This document shows positions 46,120 to 55,198 of a stretch of 64,000 nucleotides of DNA, in pieces. Source of the DNA: JBGSTR01 sp963707135. GTDB taxonomy: Bacteria > Pseudomonadota > Gammaproteobacteria > Chromatiales > Chromatiaceae. The stretch covers positions 28,411-92,410 of the forward strand of contig CAVPOY010000002.1 in the NCBI GenBank assembly GCA_963707135.1, given 5' to 3'. Positions within the stretch are counted from its first letter, which is position 1. Every line of letters starts with the position of its first letter. The notes under the pieces are model-generated. The model saw only the letters and a program-made list of their open reading frames with translations, was not told where the DNA came from and did not search any database. The position numbers were made by a program, and so were the translations under genes.

Positions 46120-47883
46120 TCAATACTCGAAGTTCCAGACCAGCCGGTTTCCCGTGGTATCCGCCAGGACCCGCTTGCGTGACCCGGGGCTCGAGGCGCG
46201 CTCGCCGAGATCGAGGCGAATCTCCGCGCGCTCGGCCAGCCAGCGGTCCAGATCGCCGTCCCCCCGCAGACTGATCCGCCGCTCGGCACGGGCCGCGAGG
46301 GCCAGCAGCTCGCGCCGTGCCGCTTCGTCCGGCTGGGCTTCCAGGGTCTGTTGCAGCGGGCGCGGGCAGAGCAGGAAGAGCCCTGCCTCGGCCGTCTCCA
46401 ATGCCCGGCGCACGACATGACGCGCCGCGGCGGCGCGCAGCGTCGATGCCAGGATCAGTGCCCGATCCGGGTATCGGGTCAGCAGCCGCTCCAGCAACTG
46501 ATCCAGGAGTCGGTCCAGCCGTCGCCCGATGCTGCAGCCCTGGTGCGGTTCTGGCACGCCGACGATCAGGATCCGCACCACACCGAGCCCGGAACGGCCG
46601 AGCAGCGCCGGCACACCCCGCACCGCGAGGCGATCCAGGTCTTTCATCGGCTCCGAGAGGTCTGCGAACGGGATGAGCTGGGGATGGTGCTTGAGCGCGT
46701 TGTCGCGCACCGGGGCGTAGCTCCAGCCGTCCAGATAGCGGTCCGCCGCCCAGCGCTGGTGCTCGATCACCGCCAGGCGCTCGATCTCCAGCGGAGCGAG
46801 CGCGAACGACTCGACGCGCTCCTCCTCGACGGCCCGGCAATCCACGACCGCGAGCTTCGCCAGCATGTGGTCGGCCTGGTGCCGGTTGGCGTCCCGGTAG
46901 GTCGCCGCGAGCCTTTCCCACGCCTGGCCGGCCGCTTCCTTTGTCGGGTCCCGGCCCTGGGCAGCTATGCTGTCGCGATAGTGGTCGTGGATGCCCTGGG
47001 CGATCCGATCGCCCGAGCCGTCGAGCAGCACATCCGCCCGGCACGCCTCGCGCAGGTAGGAGAATGGCAGGATCTGCCCGTCCCAGTCGCCCAGGTCGCC
47101 GCCCGGCCGAGCGTCGCCAACCTCGAGCAGTATCGGCGGCGAGGCCTGCTGGGCCACCGCGATCCGCCGAACCAATGCGCGGGCGGTCTCGATGCCGCGC
47201 TCGGGAGTCCGCTCGCAGACGGCCGCCAGGCTGACCGGCGGGCTGCCAGCCAGTGGCGGATCCGCGAGTGGGGCGAAGCGCAGGTCCGCGACCTGCTCGG
47301 CCTGGGGGTATCGGGTCTGAAACTCGCTCGCCAGCTCCCCGGGGTCGTCGGTGGCAATGCTGACCAGCGGGCGCGGCTCGCCGTATTGGATCAGACGCAG
47401 CGCCTGGATCAGCAGGGCCTCGGCGGGCGGGGCGAATCCGGCGATCAGCAGATGCGGGACCTGGCCGAACGGCGGGTCCATGCCGCTGTGCAGCGGCCAG
47501 CGGGCCAGGACGGCGCGGGCGGCACGGTCCTCTATCGCAAAGGTCTCGACCCGCAGCGGCCCGTAGGAGGCGGGCTCCGGAAGATCGGGTGCTCGACCCG
47601 CGCCGTGCATCAGGATCAGGCGCAGGGGCTCGCGCCGGGCGTGACCTTCAGCCACGCGGGCCGACAGGGTCGCGATCAGCCCCGCGGCGTCGGCCGGATC
47701 GGCCAGGATCAGGGTCTGAACCCGCGCGAGGTTGAAGGCCTCAAGCCCATCCAGCGCGACGGCTCGCACCCGGCGCCCGGCTGCGCCCAGCCCCTCGATG
47801 ACCCGGTCGGTGAGGGGCCGGGTGCCGGAGACCAGGATCGGCTTGGGGCTCAACAGATTCAGCATCGGGTCTTTAGCCGCCAA
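46120..47883 (-). CDS. Rossmann (TrkA-N-like)/RyR-domain protein with C-terminal SLOG-like region
   Basis: 587 residues, no membrane segment. Residues about 14-205 look like two Rossmann-type segments (PILVSGTRPLTDRVIEGL and HLLIAGFAPPAEALLIQALR). Residues ~320-420 match the bacterial RyR domain, with RDANRHQADHMLAKL, then EHQRWAADRYLDGWSYAPVR and HPQLIPFADL. Residues ~435-510 resemble a SLOG-type nucleotide-binding fold (RILIVGVPEPHQGCS, ALILASTLRAAAARHVVRRA) but are divergent. The start overlaps the LSDAT gene stop by 11 nt, so the two form one operon. I infer a nucleotide- or ligand-sensing role; no enzymatic activity is shown. Confidence 0.7.
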   Translation of the reverse strand: MAAKDPMLNLLSPKPILVSGTRPLTDRVIEGLGAAGRRVRAVALDGLEAFNLARVQTLILADPADAAGLIATLSARVAEGHARREPLRLILMHGAGRAPDLPEPASYGPLRVETFAIEDRAARAVLARWPLHSGMDPPFGQVPHLLIAGFAPPAEALLIQALRLIQYGEPRPLVSIATDDPGELASEFQTRYPQAEQVADLRFAPLADPPLAGSPPVSLAAVCERTPERGIETARALVRRIAVAQQASPPILLEVGDARPGGDLGDWDGQILPFSYLREACRADVLLDGSGDRIAQGIHDHYRDSIAAQGRDPTKEAAGQAWERLAATYRDANRHQADHMLAKLAVVDCRAVEEERVESFALAPLEIERLAVIEHQRWAADRYLDGWSYAPVRDNALKHHPQLIPFADLSEPMKDLDRLAVRGVPALLGRSGLGVVRILIVGVPEPHQGCSIGRRLDRLLDQLLERLLTRYPDRALILASTLRAAAARHVVRRALETAEAGLFLLCPRPLQQTLEAQPDEAARRELLALAARAERRISLRGDGDLDRWLAERAEIRLDLGERASSPGSRKRVLADTTGNRLVWNFEY

Positions 47884-48613
47884 GCATCCGGGTCACGAGT
47901 CCGGGCAGCTCCCGCGCCGCGTCCGCCATGTCCAGCACCTCCACCAGGGTGGGGTCCGCGTCAAGCGGCTCGAGACCGGAGGTACCGGAGCCGCCGCGTC
48001 GCCAGCGGGCGAACCGGTCGGCCGTTCCGCCGCTACCGGCCAGAGCCAGCACCGGGCGCGCGGCGCGCAGGCTCTGGGTCAGGTCCTCGCGGGTGACCTC
48101 GCCGCCCGCGGCGACGAGCGTCAAGCTCGGACATCCCGTGGCGATGCAGCCGGCGGCGTCGCTGATCCATCGGGACTCCTCTCCCCAGCGGTCGCCGGGC
48201 ACCAACAGGAAGTGGCTGTGGTTGCGGTCGAGGTGTGCCCGTTCGGGGCGGCCGCCCGGGTGATCCCCGGGCAGGGCGACGGTTCCCCGGGCGGCGATGC
48301 CGACCAGCGGAAATCGGGCGCCGGTTCGGCACCGGGCGAGCCCCATCAGGGCCATGACCCCGTGCGCGGTCCCCCCGTCGAGCACCGCCGCGGCGGTGCG
48401 GTCGATGCCGCGCGCAAGCGACTCGAAGATGACCTCGAGCCGGGCCGCCACCCGGGCGTCGATGTTCGAGGCCCCGCCCACCAGCACGAGGACCGGGCGC
48501 GCGTCCGCGAGGCCGACGGCCTCAAGGGCCTGCGCGAGCTCGCCGGCATGGCCGACCTCGATCGAGCGAGCGGCATGTCCGTCGTCAAACCGGATGGTCC
48601 GCGGGCCGCTCAT
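47873..48613 (-). CDS. Prokaryotic LSDAT (TRPM-type SLOG) domain protein
   Basis: 246 residues forming a single SLOG fold of the LSDAT type, the domain found at the N-terminus of TRPM channels. Motifs in order: LVLVGGASN (42-50), DGGTAHGVM (79-87), PLVGIAARGTV (102-112), NHSHFLLV (131-138), WGEESRWI (143-150) and LAGSGGTAD (191-199). SLOG domains bind nucleotides or their derivatives. It is the first gene of the pair with the RyR protein. The OsmC gene upstream is on the same strand, 68 nt away, and could be part of the same transcript. Confidence 0.75.
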   Translation of the reverse strand: MSGPRTIRFDDGHAARSIEVGHAGELAQALEAVGLADARPVLVLVGGASNIDARVAARLEVIFESLARGIDRTAAAVLDGGTAHGVMALMGLARCRTGARFPLVGIAARGTVALPGDHPGGRPERAHLDRNHSHFLLVPGDRWGEESRWISDAAGCIATGCPSLTLVAAGGEVTREDLTQSLRAARPVLALAGSGGTADRFARWRRGGSGTSGLEPLDADPTLVEVLDMADAARELPGLVTRMLGG

Positions 48614-48681
48614 TGGCAGGTTGCAGCGCCGCGATCCCAGGTACGCCGGTTATCCAGAGTCGCGAGCCGGTGGGTTAGGGG

Positions 48682-49143
48682 TCAGCCCGACTCGTGGAGC
48701 AGCTCGCCCTGCTCGTCCTGAACCCGGACCTTGATCGGGATGCCCTGGCGGATGCTGGCCGATACGACGCAAAAGTCCTCGAACAGGTCCTTGCAGCGGG
48801 CGAACCGGGGCGCCGATTTGACAACGTCCCCGACGATGAGCGTCACCTCCATGCCGCCGATGCGCAGACGTTTCTTCTCGTTGCGAATCATGATGCAGCT
48901 GGCCTCGGCCCGCAGGCAGCCGGCCGGCGGCTCTTCCTTGAAGACGCAGTAGAGCAGGCTGGCCGACAGGCAGTCGGCGGCCGCCGCGGCCAGCATCCTG
49001 GCGGCGTTCGGCCCGCTGCTCTCGCCCAGCGGCGGGGGCTCGTCCATCAGCAGGTCGGGAGCCTTCTTCCAGTCGAACTCGGCCCGTATCTGGAAGCCTT
49101 CTAGCTGCCTGAGTTGAATCGTGAAGCGGCCTTCTTCGGACAT
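48682..49143 (-). CDS. OsmC/Ohr-family protein
   Basis: 153 residues. The two redox cysteines are in DCLSASLLYC (Cys58, with Cys66 nearby) and EDFCVVSASIRQGI (Cys125). OsmC proteins reduce organic hydroperoxides. The motif spacing differs a little from classical OsmC, so this is family level only. Confidence 0.75.
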   Translation of the reverse strand: MSEEGRFTIQLRQLEGFQIRAEFDWKKAPDLLMDEPPPLGESSGPNAARMLAAAAADCLSASLLYCVFKEEPPAGCLRAEASCIMIRNEKKRLRIGGMEVTLIVGDVVKSAPRFARCKDLFEDFCVVSASIRQGIPIKVRVQDEQGELLHESG

Positions 49144-49182
49144 GCGAGCTCCTCGTCGTCTTGTGCAGTAAGCGGACTGGCC

Positions 49183-49626
49183 TCAATCGGCAACGGCACC
49201 GCGCCGGGACCAGGCGATGCGTGTCTTCGGGTCGCGCCGGGTGCGCAGTGCCTTCGCCTGGACCGAGCCACGGTCGTCGCTCAGGCGCCGCCAGTCCCCG
49301 GAGGAGATCATCGGCTTGTCTCTCAGCGAGCCCCGATAGAGATAGATCCAGGCGCGACCATAATACGTCGGGATCGTCACCCGGTCGTAGAGCCTCGGGT
49401 GGTCCTCCAGCCGGTCGAGCCTGGATAACCCGGCGTCACCCAACTCGTAGACCTCGCCGCTGACCGCCGTATGGCCGCCGTGCGCGAGTCCGGGATAGGC
49501 GCCGAGATTATGCAGGCTGAAACAGGGCTCCGTGCGATGGGGGCCGAGAAACGCGGCCCCGTCGAGCAAATAGTGGTTCACCTCGCCGCGCAGCAGGGTG
49601 CCGTAGACGAAGACCCGGTGCCGCAT
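49183..49626 (-). CDS. Gamma-glutamylcyclotransferase family protein
   Basis: 147 residues from ATG 49626, which overlaps the DJ-1 gene stop as TGATG; the longer frame from 49755 runs into that gene. The fold signature is YGTLLRGEVNHYLL at the N-terminus, with the GEVYELGD core. Members release 5-oxoproline from gamma-glutamyl peptides. Coupled translation with the DJ-1 gene is likely. Confidence 0.8.
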   Translation of the reverse strand: MRHRVFVYGTLLRGEVNHYLLDGAAFLGPHRTEPCFSLHNLGAYPGLAHGGHTAVSGEVYELGDAGLSRLDRLEDHPRLYDRVTIPTYYGRAWIYLYRGSLRDKPMISSGDWRRLSDDRGSVQAKALRTRRDPKTRIAWSRRGAVAD

Positions 49627-50213
49627 CAGGGCTCGATGCGTGTGCCTAGCACCTCGAGAAACCGGCGGATCCACTCCGGGTGGGCCGGCCAGGCCGGGGC
49701 CGTGACCAGCTTGCCGTCGGTGTAGGCGTTCGAGAAGGTCTCGTTGACCTCGCACCAGGTCGCGCCGGCGCGCTCCACGTCCGGCCGGACCGCCGGGTAG
49801 GCGGTGCAGTGCTTGCCGTCGAGTACACCGGCGGCCGCTAGGATCTGCTGGCCGTGACAGACGGATGCGATCGGCTTGTCGCCGGCGGCGAAGTGGCGGA
49901 CGATGTCGATCACCCGGGGGTTCAGTCTCAGATATTCCGGGGAGCGTCCGCCGGGGACGATCAGCGCATCGTAGGCGGCCGGGTTGACGGCATCGAAGTC
50001 CGCGTTGATTGCGAACCTGTGACCGGGCTTCTCGCTGTAGGTCTGATCACCCTCGAAGTCGTGGATGGCGGTTCGGACGCTGTCGCCGGACTTCTTGCCG
50101 GGACAGACGGCGTGGACCGTGTGTCCGACCATCTGCAGCATTTGAAACGGGACCATCGCCTCGTAGTCCTCGACATAGTCCCCCACCAGCATCAGGATCT
50201 TGGCCGCGGCCAT
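49626..50213 (-). CDS. DJ-1/PfpI family protein
   Basis: 195 residues. The nucleophile is in ASVCHGQQIL, and the partner glutamate is near residue 15 in DYVEDYE. Members include glyoxalase III, protein deglycases and intracellular proteases; the subgroup is not decided. It is divergent from the radical SAM gene, with an 83-nt gap. Confidence 0.82.
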   Translation of the reverse strand: MAAAKILMLVGDYVEDYEAMVPFQMLQMVGHTVHAVCPGKKSGDSVRTAIHDFEGDQTYSEKPGHRFAINADFDAVNPAAYDALIVPGGRSPEYLRLNPRVIDIVRHFAAGDKPIASVCHGQQILAAAGVLDGKHCTAYPAVRPDVERAGATWCEVNETFSNAYTDGKLVTAPAWPAHPEWIRRFLEVLGTRIEP

Positions 50214-50296
50214 TGCATGTGTCCTCCGTACATCGAGAATCGTGCAGTACCGCAGAATATTACCAAAGCGTTACCCGAACCAGATGGAATCGCATT

Positions 50297-51392
50297 GTGC
50301 CCAGTGGGTCTGAGCGTCCGATCAAGCGGCCCGGCGGCCGTGGCGCCGTTGACAACCCGGGGAGCCGCTATGCGGAGCATGCGCGCGAGGCCATCGACGA
50401 CGGCTGGCCCCGGGAAGGGGAGCCATTCCCGCCGCGCACCGAGCTCGGCGTAGACACCAGCCGCACGGTCATCAGCTACAACCGATCCCCCGATCTGCCG
50501 TTTCGACCGCTCGGCGAACCCCTATCGCGGATGCGAGCACGGCTGTATCTACTGCTATGCGCGTCCTACCCATGCCTGGCTTGGGCTTTCGCCGGGCCTG
50601 GACTTCGAGACCCGGATCTTCCACAAGCCTGAGGCCGCCGCTCAGCTCCAGCGGGAGCTCGCGGCGCCAGGTTACCGTGCCGCGACGCTGGTGCTCGGCG
50701 CCAACACGGACCCCTACCAGCCCCTGGAACGGGGCGTCAAGGTGACGCGTGCGCTGATTCAGGTGCTCGCTGAATGCCGTCACCCGGTCGCTATCACCAC
50801 CAAGTCGGCCCTGGTGCTCCGGGACCTCGACCTGCTGGCACCGATGGCCAGGCAGCGGCTGTGCGCGGTGCTGATATCGATAACCACGCTGGACGCGGAT
50901 CTTGCGCGGCGGATGGAACCCCGAGCCGCGGCACCGTCGCGCCGGCTGGCGGTCATCCGCTCGCTCGCCGACGCGGGGGTGCCGGTCGGGGTGCTGGTGT
51001 CGCCGCTGATTCCGGGCCTGACCGACGCCGATCTCGAGCGCATCCTGGAGCTCGCCGCCGAGGCCGGTGCGACCCGTGCCGGCACCTTGCTGATCCGCCT
51101 TCCGCTGGAGGTCGGGAGCCTGTTCGAGGGCTGGCTTCGGACTCATTACCCCGGTCGCGCCGAGAAGGTCCTGAGCCTGATCCGCCAGTGCCGCGCAGGC
51201 CGCCTCAACGACCCGCGCTTCGGCACCCGGATGACGGGCACCGGCCCGGTCGCCGAGCTGCTCCATCAGCGCTTCCGGCTCGCCGCCCGCCGCCTGGGGC
51301 TCGCCCGCGAGGACAGCGGCTGGGATCTGGATACCACCCTGTTTCGCCCGCCGACGCCGCCCGGCACCCAGCTCGCTTTGTTCGATCCCTGA
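50297..51392 (+). CDS. PA0069-family radical SAM protein, frameshifted near 50.5 kb
   Basis: The corrected protein is about 364 residues. The N-terminus has GGRGAVDNPGSRY and ISYNRSPDLPF; after the shift come NPYRGCEHGCIYCYARP (the CxxxCxxC iron-sulfur motif) and LGANTDPYQPLE. The 1096-nt span fits one extra base, most simply a T in TTT at 50501-50503. The GTG at 50297 is the in-frame start that retains the family N-terminus. Radical SAM enzymes of this branch are related to spore photoproduct lyase-like proteins; the substrate is not known. Confidence 0.82.
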
Positions 51393-51419
51393 TCCCGGGG
51401 CAGCGGGTCCTCCCGGTCG

Positions 51420-52997
51420 CTACTTCTCCTTCCAGATGGTGCTGTACAGGTCGTGGCGCCGGCCCTTCAGATTCTGGACGGTGCCCGAGTGCCGCGCCAT
51501 GCGAAGCGACTCGAGCCTCAGGTCCGCGAACGCAACCGTTTCCACGTTCGGCGTGGTGTCCGCGGCGATGCCGTCGCGGGCGAACGGGAAGTCGCAGGGA
51601 GTCAGGATGCAGCTCTGGGCATACTGGATGTCCATGTTGTGCACGTTCGGCAGGTTGCCGACATTGCCGGACATGACCACGTAGCATTGGTTCTCGACGG
51701 CGCGGGCCTGGGCGCAGTAACGCACCCGCAGATAGGACTGGCGCTCGTCGGTGCAGAAGGGGATGAAGATGATGTTGACCCCCTGGTCGGCCAGATGCCT
51801 GGCAAGCTCGGGAAATTCCGAGTCGTAGCAGATCAGCACGCCGATAGGGCCGCAGTCGGTGTCGATGGCGTGCAGCGTGTGCCCGCCCTCGATGTTCCAC
51901 CAGTAGACCTCGTTGGGCGTCGGGTGGATCTTCGGTTGTTCGTGGACGTCGCCGTCGCGCAGGCACACGTAGCAGATGTTCTCGACCCGGCCGTTGGGCA
52001 TCTTGGTCGGATGGGAGCCGCCGATGATGTTGATGTTGTAACGAATGGCCATTCCGCTCAGGGCGTCGCGCAGCGGGTCCCGGTACCTGGTCAGGGCCTC
52101 GATGGCCTGGGCCGGGGTGAGCTCCTGGTCCTCCATCGACAGAAGCTGGAGCGAGAACAGCTCCGGCAGGACCACGAAGTCCGCCCGGTAGTCGGCCGCG
52201 ATATCAACGAAGTAGCGGACCATGTCGAGAAACTCCTCGAAGGTGTTCACCCGCCGTTGCTTGTACTGCACGGTTGCGACGCGGATGGTGTCCGGGAGCC
52301 GGCCGCCGTAGTTCTTCGCCCGCTCGGCCTCCTGCTCGTCCGGTGACAATGGGTTGTGCCAGAGCAGGTGCACCGCATAGCCGAGCGAGTCCTTGTCCTC
52401 CGGTAGGTAATCCGGCAGCAGACCCAGGACCTCGAAGTCGTTTCTGAGCTGGAAGGTGAGCACCGGATCGCGCTGGTCGCCGGTCGCGACGGCCTCCACG
52501 TAGGACTCCGGGGTGCCGAAGCGGTGCAGCCGCTTGGCGAGCGTCGGCAGGCGCCCACCGAAGACGATCCCCTTGAGTCCCCAGGACTGGGCGAGCTTCT
52601 TGCGTTCGGCGTACAGGCGTTGGCCGATCCGCAGACCCCGGTACTCCGGGTCCACGCAGACCTCCATGCCGTAGAGGTAGTCGCCGTCCGGGTCATGGCG
52701 TGAGCCGTAACCTCCCGCGGTGATCTCGCGCCAGGTATGGGGCTTTAGGGCCAGCTCCGGGCCGAGCTGGAAAGTGGCGCAATAGCCGACTATGCGTCCC
52801 TCGTACTCGGCGACGAACTGGCCCTCGGGGAAATTATTGATCTGCCCGCGCAGCATCGCGGCCGTGTAGCCGCTCATCCCCAACGGCCGGTAGACCCGGG
52901 CGACCAGATCCCGGATCGTCTGGATGTCCTTGACCGTTGCGTTGCGCACGATCAAACGGGGTTGCTTCTGGGGGTTGCTTTTCTTTTCGGCGGGCAT
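51420..52997 (-). CDS. Bifunctional GNAT acetyltransferase/carbon-nitrogen hydrolase
   Basis: 525 residues from the ATG at 52997. An N-terminal GNAT domain (PEYRGLRIGQRLYAERKKLA) is followed by a nitrilase-superfamily domain with its Glu in VVLPELFSLQLL, Lys in HEQPKIHPTPNE and Cys in VLICYDSEFPE. The fusion is a known bacterial architecture, but its substrate is unclear to me. It is convergent with the radical SAM gene. Confidence 0.88.
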   Translation of the reverse strand: MPAEKKSNPQKQPRLIVRNATVKDIQTIRDLVARVYRPLGMSGYTAAMLRGQINNFPEGQFVAEYEGRIVGYCATFQLGPELALKPHTWREITAGGYGSRHDPDGDYLYGMEVCVDPEYRGLRIGQRLYAERKKLAQSWGLKGIVFGGRLPTLAKRLHRFGTPESYVEAVATGDQRDPVLTFQLRNDFEVLGLLPDYLPEDKDSLGYAVHLLWHNPLSPDEQEAERAKNYGGRLPDTIRVATVQYKQRRVNTFEEFLDMVRYFVDIAADYRADFVVLPELFSLQLLSMEDQELTPAQAIEALTRYRDPLRDALSGMAIRYNINIIGGSHPTKMPNGRVENICYVCLRDGDVHEQPKIHPTPNEVYWWNIEGGHTLHAIDTDCGPIGVLICYDSEFPELARHLADQGVNIIFIPFCTDERQSYLRVRYCAQARAVENQCYVVMSGNVGNLPNVHNMDIQYAQSCILTPCDFPFARDGIAADTTPNVETVAFADLRLESLRMARHSGTVQNLKGRRHDLYSTIWKEK

Positions 52998-53108
52998 GGA
53001 CGCGGGCTCCGGCGGCGCGCGCCTGCGGTCGGCGCGATCAGGCAATTTTGCGCTTTTGCGGTCCCTCAGGCGAACGGATTTCCCGTCGGCGCGGCCGCGC
53101 GCCCGATG

Positions 53109-53420
53109 TCACGCCCGCTTTACGGCGTCCAGGCTGACGACCGGTGCGTCACCGACCACAGCCGCGCTGTGGAAGACGTGCTTGGGTATGATCACCAGGT
53201 CGCCGGCCTCGAGGACCCGGCTCGCGTCGGCCATGGTCATTCGAAAGCGTCCGGAGAGCACGCCGTCGATCTTGTCCACGCCGTGGTCGTGGTCGGGAAA
53301 CCAGGTCCCCGGCGAGTAGACGTATCGGCTCACCGAGTAGCCGCGGTCCTCGAGCTTTCGGCGCATATTGGCCTCGGTGAGGGGGCCGTCTCGGGACTCG
53401 TCCCAATGCTCGATCTGCAT
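53109..53420 (-). CDS. Small cupin-domain protein
   Basis: 103 residues, a single cupin beta-barrel. Motif 1 is partly kept (FPDHDHGVDKIDGVLSGRF, with its histidines and a Glu replaced) and motif 2 is AGDLVIIPKHVFH. It may bind a metal. Function unknown. It lies 25 nt upstream of the hydrolase stop... on the same strand, so it is probably transcribed with the hydrolase at 53446. Confidence 0.7.
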   Translation of the reverse strand: MQIEHWDESRDGPLTEANMRRKLEDRGYSVSRYVYSPGTWFPDHDHGVDKIDGVLSGRFRMTMADASRVLEAGDLVIIPKHVFHSAAVVGDAPVVSLDAVKRA

Positions 53421-53445
53421 CGCGCGTGTTCTCCCGGCTGAAACC

Positions 53446-54108
53446 TCAGCGGTCTTTCAGGCTAACAGTGACGAACGCCCGGACGGCGTCAGCCGCTTGC
53501 GCAAGATTCTGCGCCCAGGTACGTCCTGAGGCCTTGTCCGGCTTGAAGCCGTGATCGCCACCCTCTATCCATTCCAGGCGGATCGAACGGCTGAGCGCGT
53601 AGCCGGCGACCTCTTCCGGCCGCCCGAACGGATCTCGCGTCCCCTGGCAGATCAGGGTCGGCACGGCCAGCGTGCGCAAGTGGCCGGTTCGGACGGATTC
53701 GGGACGACCGGGGGGGTGGAAGGGGTAACCGAGGCAGACCAGACCCGCGATGGGCCGCTCCCCGGCGATCAGGCTCGCCATGCGACCACCGAGCGACTTG
53801 CCGCCGATTACCAGCCGGTCGCCGGCAATCCCTTGGTTGATGAGCCCGTCGATCACGCCGAGCCAGGTTTCGCGCAATCGGGGCTCCCGATCCGGGGGAC
53901 GGCGCCCCCCGGTCTCGCGGATCCAAGTCATATACGGGAACTCGAAGCGCACGACCCTGAGCCCGCGGTCGCCGAGCAGAGCGGCGATGCCGGCCATGAA
54001 CTCCGAGTCCATACCCTGGCCGGCACCATGTGCCAACACCAGGGTCCATCGAGCGTCGCCGGGTCCGGTGATGAGCAGATCCGACGCGCTCGGCCGCTTG
54101 TCAGACAC
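53446..54108 (-). CDS. Alpha/beta hydrolase (KANL3/Tex30-like)
   Basis: 220 residues. LVLAHGAGQGMDS opens the fold; the nucleophile elbow is GGKSLGGRMAS; the C-terminal GGDHGFKP supplies the histidine. This subgroup is widespread and of unknown substrate. It probably shares a transcript with the cupin gene 25 nt downstream. Confidence 0.8.
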   Translation of the reverse strand: MSDKRPSASDLLITGPGDARWTLVLAHGAGQGMDSEFMAGIAALLGDRGLRVVRFEFPYMTWIRETGGRRPPDREPRLRETWLGVIDGLINQGIAGDRLVIGGKSLGGRMASLIAGERPIAGLVCLGYPFHPPGRPESVRTGHLRTLAVPTLICQGTRDPFGRPEEVAGYALSRSIRLEWIEGGDHGFKPDKASGRTWAQNLAQAADAVRAFVTVSLKDR

Positions 54109-54179
54109 GCGTTTGTGCCCTTATGTGTTCATAATTGCGCGACGATTACAGCAGACTCACGCCAAGAGGTTAAGCGCCC

Positions 54180-55178
54180 ATGAGAGCAATCGAGATTCGG
54201 GAGACAGGGGGACCCGCGGTGCTGGAGCTGGTAGAGCGCCCGCGCCCGGACATTCTCAATCCGCAGGACATTCTTGTGCGCATCGTTGCGGCCGGCGTAA
54301 ACCCGGTCGACACCAAGATCCGCAACCGCGGGCCGCTGCTGCCCGACGGGCTTCCAGCGGTGCTGGGTTGCGACGGTGCGGGTACCGTCGAGGCAGCCGG
54401 AGAGGAAGTGACCCGATTCAAGCCCGGCGACGAGGTGTGGTTCTGTCACGGCGGTATCGGCGGGCCGGTCGGCAATTATGCCGAGTACATGGTGCTCGAC
54501 AGCTCGCTGGCCCAGGCGAAGCCGCGCGACATCGGGTTCGACCAGGCCGGTGCCGCGCCGCTGGTGCTGCTGACGGCCTGGGAGGCACTGCACGACCGGG
54601 CCAGGCTCGCCGAAGGGCAGACAGTACTGATCCACGCCGGCGCCGGCGGTGTCGGACATGTGGCCATCCAACTCGCCAAGGCCGCCGGGGCACGGGTCTG
54701 CACCACGGTCAGCAGCCCCGAAAAGGCCGATTTCGCCCACGCCCTGGGGGCCGAGTATTGCATCAACTACCGGGAGGAGGACCTTGTCGAGTCGGTGATG
54801 GACTGGACCGAGGGCCGCGGCGTGGACGTCGCATTCGATACGATAGGTCCCGAGGTCTTCCGTCAGACGATCCCGGCGATGGCGCATTACGGCGACCTGG
54901 TCACCATCCTCGACCCGGGTCCGGGCCTGGATTTGAAGGAGGCGCGCAACCGGAACCTGCGTATCAGCCTCGAGCTGATGCTGACCCCGATGCTCTATGA
55001 TCTACCGCGTGCGCGCATCCACCAGGGGGAGATCCTGAGGCGCTGCGCGAAGCTGATCGATCGCGGGGACCTGCGGATCCACGTCTCCCGGACCTTCCCG
55101 CTGGAGCGGGCCCGTGAGGCCCATGAGCTGATCGAAGGGGGGCACGTGACCGGGAAGCTCGTGCTAGAGGTGGGCTGA
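54180..55178 (+). CDS. Zinc-free alcohol dehydrogenase/quinone reductase family protein
   Basis: 332 residues. MDR-superfamily NADPH:quinone-oxidoreductase type: GVNPVDTKIR near residue 40, the GAGGVGHVAIQLAK nucleotide-binding motif near 160, and no catalytic zinc cysteines of the classical alcohol dehydrogenases. It probably reduces a quinone or enal. The metallophosphoesterase follows 20 nt later, on the same strand. Confidence 0.85.
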   Translation: MRAIEIRETGGPAVLELVERPRPDILNPQDILVRIVAAGVNPVDTKIRNRGPLLPDGLPAVLGCDGAGTVEAAGEEVTRFKPGDEVWFCHGGIGGPVGNYAEYMVLDSSLAQAKPRDIGFDQAGAAPLVLLTAWEALHDRARLAEGQTVLIHAGAGGVGHVAIQLAKAAGARVCTTVSSPEKADFAHALGAEYCINYREEDLVESVMDWTEGRGVDVAFDTIGPEVFRQTIPAMAHYGDLVTILDPGPGLDLKEARNRNLRISLELMLTPMLYDLPRARIHQGEILRRCAKLIDRGDLRIHVSRTFPLERAREAHELIEGGHVTGKLVLEVG

Positions 55179-55198
55179 GCGGCCGGTCCGCGCAGGCG

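Noticed and set aside
46351..48096. 581-codon plus-strand open frame opposite the RyR/LSDAT genes
   Set aside because: The minus-strand products carry domain motifs; the plus-strand one has none.
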